Of a stretch of 64,000 nucleotides of DNA, positions 59,685 to 64,000 are shown in pieces. How positions within the stretch are numbered: position 1 is the first letter of the stretch; every line of letters starts with the position of its first letter. The DNA is from Prevotella sp. Rep29 (GTDB taxonomy: Bacteria; Bacteroidota; Bacteroidia; Bacteroidales; Bacteroidaceae). Where the stretch lies: contig NZ_CP047159.1 of NCBI RefSeq assembly GCF_019551475.1, positions 1 to 64,000 of the forward strand, given 5' to 3'. A program made the position numbers and the translations under genes. Below the pieces are notes generated by a model. That model worked only from the letters and a program-made list of their open reading frames with translations. It was not told where the DNA came from and searched no databases.

Positions 59685-61088
59685 ATGAAGCAAATCAGAA
59701 AATCCCCAAAAAGTTTTGATATGGAAGATATATTTGACATACAGCCCAACGAACAGTCCAGTGAGAGGCAGGAAAAGTTCGATATCCTCGATTTCGGGAT
59801 GCCCGAGCGGGGAGATAGTATTATCAAAGTCATCGGTGTAGGCGGTGGTGGTGGCAATGCCGTGAACCACATGTTTAAAGAAGGCATTCACGATGTGTCG
59901 TTCGTGCTTTGCAACACCGATAACCAGGCACTCAACGACAGCCCCGTTCCCGTCCATCTGCAGTTAGGAAAGGAAGGATTGGGAGCAGGAAACAAACCCG
60001 AAAAGGCGCGTCTGGCTGCAGAAGAGAGTATCGAGGATGTGCGCAAGATGCTCAATGATGGAACGAAGATGGCGTTCATCACTGCCGGAATGGGTGGCGG
60101 AACAGGTACGGGAGCAGCACCCGTCATCGCCCGGGAATCGAAAAAACTGGGCATCCTGACCGTTGGTATAGTTACCATTCCTTTCCGTTTTGAAGGTCCG
60201 AAGAAAATCGACCAGGCGCTTGATGGCGTGGAGGAGATGGCGAAACATGTAGATGCCCTGCTCGTTATCAACAACGAGCGTCTGCGCGAGTTATATCCTG
60301 ACTTTACCGTGCTCGATGCGTTTGCCAAGGCAGACGACACGTTGAGCGTTGCAGCAAAATCCATTGCAGAAATCATTACCATACATGGATTGATGAACCT
60401 CGACTTCAACGATGTGAAGACCGTTCTCAAGGACGGTGGAGTAGCCATCATGTCAACAGGCTACGGCGAGGGTGACGGACGTGTGAAGAAAGCGATTGAC
60501 AATGCGCTTAACTCACCGCTGCTCAACGATAATGACGTGTTCAATTCCAAGAAGATACTTCTCAACATCACCTTCGCCAACGAAGACGGCCAGCATGCCA
60601 GCCTGATGATGGACGAGATGAACGATGTGAACGACTTCATGGCGAAGTTTGGCAATGACTTTGAAATCAAATGGGGTCTTGCCATCGACCCGGAACTCGG
60701 TCCGAAAGTGAAAGTCACGATTCTTGCTACAGGCTTCGGCATCGAGAATGTGGATGGAATGAACAATCACCTCCGCCGACACACAGAAGAGGAGGCAAGC
60801 CGTATAGCCGAAGAGGAGGAAAAGGCAGCCGAAAGACTCGACCGCCGCAACCGTTTCTATGGTTCTGACGGCAGTACGACACAGTATAAGCGTCGTCCGC
60901 ACATCTTCCTTTTCCGTCCGGAAGACCTTGACAACGAGGATATTATTCTTGCTGTCGAGAACACACCGACGTTCCGCCGCACCCGTCAGATGATGGAAGA
61001 CATACGGAAACAAGCCAATGGAGATGTCGTTGCCGACAAGAACGAAACGCCCTCCCAGCCCGTTGCCGGTGTAATCAATTTCGAGTAA
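59685..61088 (+). CDS. ftsZ: Cell division protein FtsZ
   Basis: The 467-residue tubulin-like GTPase forms the division ring. It has IKVIGVGGGGGNAVNHM, the GTP loop ITAGMGGGTGTGAAPVIA, the synergy-loop region GLAIDPELGPKVKVTILATGF, a long charged linker (TEEEASRIAEEEEKAAERLD) and a C-terminal PVAGVINFE end for FtsA binding. The start is 59685 or, less likely, the in-frame ATG at 59721. It follows ftsA by 5 bp. Confidence 0.96.
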   Translation: MKQIRKSPKSFDMEDIFDIQPNEQSSERQEKFDILDFGMPERGDSIIKVIGVGGGGGNAVNHMFKEGIHDVSFVLCNTDNQALNDSPVPVHLQLGKEGLGAGNKPEKARLAAEESIEDVRKMLNDGTKMAFITAGMGGGTGTGAAPVIARESKKLGILTVGIVTIPFRFEGPKKIDQALDGVEEMAKHVDALLVINNERLRELYPDFTVLDAFAKADDTLSVAAKSIAEIITIHGLMNLDFNDVKTVLKDGGVAIMSTGYGEGDGRVKKAIDNALNSPLLNDNDVFNSKKILLNITFANEDGQHASLMMDEMNDVNDFMAKFGNDFEIKWGLAIDPELGPKVKVTILATGFGIENVDGMNNHLRRHTEEEASRIAEEEEKAAERLDRRNRFYGSDGSTTQYKRRPHIFLFRPEDLDNEDIILAVENTPTFRRTRQMMEDIRKQANGDVVADKNETPSQPVAGVINFE

Positions 61089-61124
61089 ACATGTGTATTG
61101 TCACTCATAAGCAGATAAGAAACG

Positions 61125-61574
61125 ATGAATATATTCGATCAAATCAGTGAAGACATCAAGGCGGCGATGAAAGCCCGCGACAAAGTGCGCCTTGACACGT
61201 TGCGCAACATCAAGAAGGTGTTTCTCGAGGCAAAGACGGCTCCTGGAGCCAATGATACGCTTGAGGACGCCGATGCCCTGAAAATCATTCAGAAATTGGC
61301 TAAGCAAGGGCGTGAGACGGCGCAGACATACGTTGCAAACAACCGGCAAGACCTTGCCGACGGTGAGTTGGCACAGGTTGCCGTGCTCGAAGAATATCTC
61401 CCGAAGGCGCTGAGCGAGGCTGAAATTGAGGCGGAAGTGCGCAAGATTATTGCCGAGACGGGTGCCAGTTCGATGAAAGACATGGGGCGTGTGATGGGGG
61501 CGGCAAGCAAACAAATGGCTGGTCGTGCCGACGGGCGGCTCATATCGGAAATCGTGAAGAGGCTGTTGGCGTAA
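61125..61574 (+). CDS. GatB/YqeY domain-containing protein
   Basis: The 149-residue protein matches YqeY: MKARDKVRLDTLRNIKKVFLEAK, VAVLEEYLPKALSEAEIEAEVRKII and GRVMGAASKQMAGRADGRLISEIVKRLLA. The domain is like the tRNA-binding tail of GatB; stand-alone copies have no proven function. It follows ftsZ (36 bp) and probably ends the cluster. Its last five codons and stop fall in the 29-bp duplication made by the insertion sequence, but the reading frame is whole. Confidence 0.92.
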   Translation: MNIFDQISEDIKAAMKARDKVRLDTLRNIKKVFLEAKTAPGANDTLEDADALKIIQKLAKQGRETAQTYVANNRQDLADGELAQVAVLEEYLPKALSEAEIEAEVRKIIAETGASSMKDMGRVMGAASKQMAGRADGRLISEIVKRLLA

Positions 61575-61588
61575 AGATGGATATGTTT
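61560..61588 (+). repeat. 29-bp target-site duplication, left copy
   Basis: Bases 61560-61588 (AGGCTGTTGGCGTAAAGATG ...) recur at 63272-63300 on the other side of IS copy 2. They include the stop codon of the GatB/YqeY gene. Confidence 0.93.
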
Positions 61589-63271
61589 CCTGACTTCATC
61601 ACTTTTTTGCGCCATCATATAGCGCACAATGATAATCAGCGAGTTACGTAAAATTATTGGGTGGTTTGGGTGGCGCAAGCGAAAAACGTGTACCTTTGCA
61701 CCATGTATGTACGCAAGAAACACAATCGTTCCGGCTCTACAAGTGTGGTAGTGGTCAGTAAAGCGAGTGGAAAGTATAAAGAAATAAAATCGTTTGGCTC
61801 CTCTACATCCGAAGAGGAAATACATTCATTATGCGATAAGGCTGCTGCATGGATACGTTCATTTGGCGGTCAGCAAGAACTTGACTTTGATGACCGCAAG
61901 GGAAAGGAAGTCGAGGAGACAGAGCGTTTCCTTAGCAATATTGACAACGTGTTGATAAACGGTACTCGGCTTCTGCTTGATCAAGTCTATGACAGCATCG
62001 GCTTCAACCGGATTCCCGATGAGATTCTGCGTCATTTGGTAATCGCAAGGGTGTCGCAGCCCAGAAGCAAACTTGCCACAGTAGATTACCTGAAGTCATA
62101 TTATGATGAAGATGTTGACCTCAACCACATCTATCGCTACATGGACAAGCTCTACAATACCCAGATGGAGCTTGCGCAGCAGATTAGCGTAGAGCACACC
62201 CGGAAACTGTTCGGAGGCAAGATTGGATTGATGTTCTACGACGTGACGACGCTCTACTTTGAGACAGCACAGACGGACGTATTGCGTGAACCGGGGTTTT
62301 CAAAGGATGGAAAGACGGCAGAGTCACAGGTTATACTCGGTCTGCTTGTATCAGAAGGAGGCTACCCGCTTTCATACTCTCTGTTCAACGGCAGCCAGTA
62401 TGAGGGCTTCACCATGATACCAATGATAGATGACTTCAAGCAGCGTTTCAATCTGGGGAAAGATTTTGTTGTGGTGGCAGACTCAGGCTTGATGAACAAG
62501 AACAATGTCACTTTGCTGCAGGAGGCTGGCTACAACTACATACTTGGAGCCCGCATCAAGAGCGAGAGCGCAAGCGTGAAGCAATGGATTCTCTCTTTAG
62601 AGAAGGTTGATAAAGCCTGTTACGACTACAAACGTGAGAATGGGGAAAGACTTATCGTCAGTTATTCCGACAAGCGTGCAAAGAAGGATGCCTACAACCG
62701 TGACCGCGGAATTGTCCGATTGAGAAAAGCCTATAAGACCGGACGCATCACGAAGAGTCAGGTGAACAAGCGTGGCTACAACAAGTTTCTTGAAATCAGC
62801 AAGGACATAGAAGTCGTCATCAGCGAAGAGAAGATTGCAGAGGACTGCCAGTGGGACGGACTCAAGGGCTACATCACCAATACAGACCTTGACGCCGAGC
62901 GTGTCATTGCCGAGTATCATGGACTCTGGGTGGTGGAACGTGCATTCCGTATTTCAAAAGGAACTCTGGAAATGCGTCCGATGTTTCATTTTACAGAACG
63001 TAGGATAGAGGCACATGTCTGCATTTGCTTCATCGCCTATAAGGTATATAAGGAACTGGAGCGACTCATTGCCATTAACAAGATTGGGATGAGTGTCGAT
63101 AAGGTGCTTGAGGCAGCCAAAACTATCACGACAATCAGGGTAAGGATGCCTAAAAACGGGACTTACTTCACTAAGACACTCTTCTTGACGGAGAAGCACC
63201 TCGCAGTGAAACCACTTTTCGACATATCTGGCAACAAATCTTAATTTGGGTGGCGCATTGACGAAGTCAGG
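61589..63271 (+). mobile_element. IS1634-type insertion sequence, copy 2 (1683 bp)
   Basis: Same ends and length as copy 1 (21598-23280), same orientation, no sequence difference noticed on reading. It lies between the GatB/YqeY gene and the convergent infB 3' end, and is flanked by a 29-bp direct repeat. It separates the GatB/YqeY gene from the terminator at 63324-63368, so dcw-cluster readthrough could now reach the transposase. Confidence 0.93.
61703..63244 (+). CDS. IS1634-family DDE transposase (copy 2)
   Basis: The 513-residue translation is the same as that of copy 1, with intact catalytic Asp, Asp and Glu. Its own -7 box TACCTTTG lies at 61691-61698. The start at 61703 is chosen as for copy 1. 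Confidence 0.95.
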   Translation: MYVRKKHNRSGSTSVVVVSKASGKYKEIKSFGSSTSEEEIHSLCDKAAAWIRSFGGQQELDFDDRKGKEVEETERFLSNIDNVLINGTRLLLDQVYDSIGFNRIPDEILRHLVIARVSQPRSKLATVDYLKSYYDEDVDLNHIYRYMDKLYNTQMELAQQISVEHTRKLFGGKIGLMFYDVTTLYFETAQTDVLREPGFSKDGKTAESQVILGLLVSEGGYPLSYSLFNGSQYEGFTMIPMIDDFKQRFNLGKDFVVVADSGLMNKNNVTLLQEAGYNYILGARIKSESASVKQWILSLEKVDKACYDYKRENGERLIVSYSDKRAKKDAYNRDRGIVRLRKAYKTGRITKSQVNKRGYNKFLEISKDIEVVISEEKIAEDCQWDGLKGYITNTDLDAERVIAEYHGLWVVERAFRISKGTLEMRPMFHFTERRIEAHVCICFIAYKVYKELERLIAINKIGMSVDKVLEAAKTITTIRVRMPKNGTYFTKTLFLTEKHLAVKPLFDISGNKS

Positions 63272-63300
63272 AGGCTGTTGGCGTAAAGATGGATATGTTT
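63272..63300 (+). repeat. 29-bp target-site duplication, right copy
   Basis: Identical to 61560-61588. Confidence 0.93.
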
Positions 63301-63323
63301 GTTTGATAGACAAGCAATACGAC

Positions 63324-63368
63324 AAAAGGAGAGGCTCGCTTCCGTGTTGAAGTGAGCCTCTCCTTTTT
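63324..63368. terminator. Bidirectional intrinsic terminator between the dcw cluster and infB
   Basis: AAAAGGAGAGGCTCGCTTC and GAAGTGAGCCTCTCCTTTT form a 19-bp stem with one G-T pair and a 6-nt loop, with an A-run on one side and T-run on the other. It would end both the leftward infB transcript and rightward transcripts. Confidence 0.88.
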
Positions 63369-63397
63369 CTATGCTGTATATCAGCTCTAAATCGTCA

Positions 63398-64000
63398 TTA
63401 GAGTTTCTGTTCGACCTCCACTTCGGTGAACGTTTCGATGATGTCGCCCACCTGGATGTCGTTGAAGTTTACCAGTGAGATACCGCATTCCAGACCCGTT
63501 GCCACCTCTTTGGCGTCGTCCTTATAGCGTTTCAGGGCGTCGATAGGTGCGGTATGCACCACAATTCCGTCACGCACAACGCGTGCCTTGTCCTTGTTGT
63601 GGACCTTTCCGTCGATGACCAGTCCGCCGGCAACGGTGCCCACCTTCGAGATTTTGAAGACTTGCTTCACCTCGATTTCGCCCGTCACGATTTCCTTCTT
63701 CACCTTGTCCAACATGCCTTCCATCGTTGACTTGATGTCGTCGATGGCATCGTATATGATAGAATAGGTGTTGATGGATACGCCCTCTCGCTCTGCCAGT
63801 TTGCGTGCCTCTGCCGATGGGCGCACTTGGAAGCCCACGATGATGGCGTCAGATGCACTGGCGAGCATCACGTCGTTCTCGGAAATCTGTCCGACAGCCT
63901 TGTTGATGACATTGACTTGCACCTTTTCCGTAGAAAGTTTGATGAACGAGTCAGAGAGTGCCTCGATACTTCCGTCGGTATCGCCCTTGACGATGATGTT
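63398..64000 (-). CDS. infB: Translation initiation factor IF-2, C-terminal part (5' end outside window)
   Basis: About 200 codons of the 3' end are present. [19 protein letters not shown] opens the visible part, followed by [20 protein letters not shown] (domain 3), [20 protein letters not shown], and the last beta-barrel domain with [14 protein letters not shown] and [22 protein letters not shown]-2 brings fMet-tRNA to the ribosome. The frame runs off the window edge. Confidence 0.95.
   Translation of the reverse strand, partial: NIIVKGDTDGSIEALSDSFIKLSTEKVQVNVINKAVGQISENDVMLASASDAIIVGFQVRPSAEARKLAEREGVSINTYSIIYDAIDDIKSTMEGMLDKVKKEIVTGEIEVKQVFKISKVGTVAGGLVIDGKVHNKDKARVVRDGIVVHTAPIDALKRYKDDAKEVATGLECGISLVNFNDIQVGDIIETFTEVEVEQKL

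Overview
The window reads as chromosomal DNA of a Bacteroidales bacterium, most likely a Prevotellaceae member. Reasons: promoters of the Bacteroidetes type (TTG, about 19-20 nt, TAnnTTTG) precede many genes; there are TonB-dependent receptor, glycine-lipid (glsA/glsB) and C10-protease genes; the division/cell-wall cluster has the Bacteroidales gene order; Shine-Dalgarno sequences are weak. No rRNA, tRNA or CRISPR array was seen.

Layout. 1-4.9 kb: leftward outer-membrane group (TonB-dependent receptor, DUF4876 lipoprotein, DUF6850-like barrel, the last cut by the window edge). 4.9-8.1 kb: cysS and a divergent acetyl-CoA hydrolase/transferase. 8.5-12.0 kb: leftward five-gene operon (peptidase U32, sufE, SpoU methyltransferase, TonB C-terminal protein, phosphodiesterase). 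12.1-19.0 kb: a 48-codon ORF with pncB, RNase H, argS, a LOG-type hydrolase and a prolyl oligopeptidase. 19.5-24.0 kb: an AT-rich accessory island with three related small membrane proteins, a lipoprotein, gene remnants, recurrent CGGATA-NNN-TATCCG palindromes and an intact IS1634-type insertion sequence. 24.0-28.9 kb: Rieske-like lipoprotein, SRPBCC protein, pyrE, comF, recX, prmC, and divergent ribD. 28.9-37.3 kb: acyltransferase, a secreted unknown, SPOR and SGNH proteins, a large C10 cysteine protease with a small downstream ORF, and a flavodiiron protein. 37.4-42.7 kb: dicarboxylate/amino-acid symporter, then an Lrp-type regulator with two peptidases, and an AT-rich lipoprotein. 42.7-44.6 kb: glsB and glsA. 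45.3-61.6 kb: complete dcw cluster (mraZ, rsmH, ftsL, ftsI, murE, mraY, murD, ftsW, murG, murC, ftsQ, ftsA, ftsZ) followed by a GatB/YqeY gene. 61.6-63.3 kb: second copy of the insertion sequence. 63.4-64 kb: 3' end of infB.

The cell-wall cluster makes the lipid-linked peptidoglycan precursor and recruits the division machinery. It appears to be headed by an MraZ operator made of TGGRG boxes every 10 bp over the promoter.

Two repeat systems stand out. First, four intergenic elements (8266-8479, 19236-19424, 35694-35907, 44834-45048) each hold exactly four contiguous 22-bp units built on an AAAAG-N5-CTTTT palindrome, flanked by TGTATA-NN-TATACA-like 14-mers; three of the four are 214-215 bp long with the same internal plan. 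Second, the two IS copies are flanked by perfect direct repeats of 184 bp and 29 bp, the long, variable target duplication known for IS1634-type elements. The 184-bp duplication rebuilt the 5' region of a gene whose start codon lies at the insertion point.
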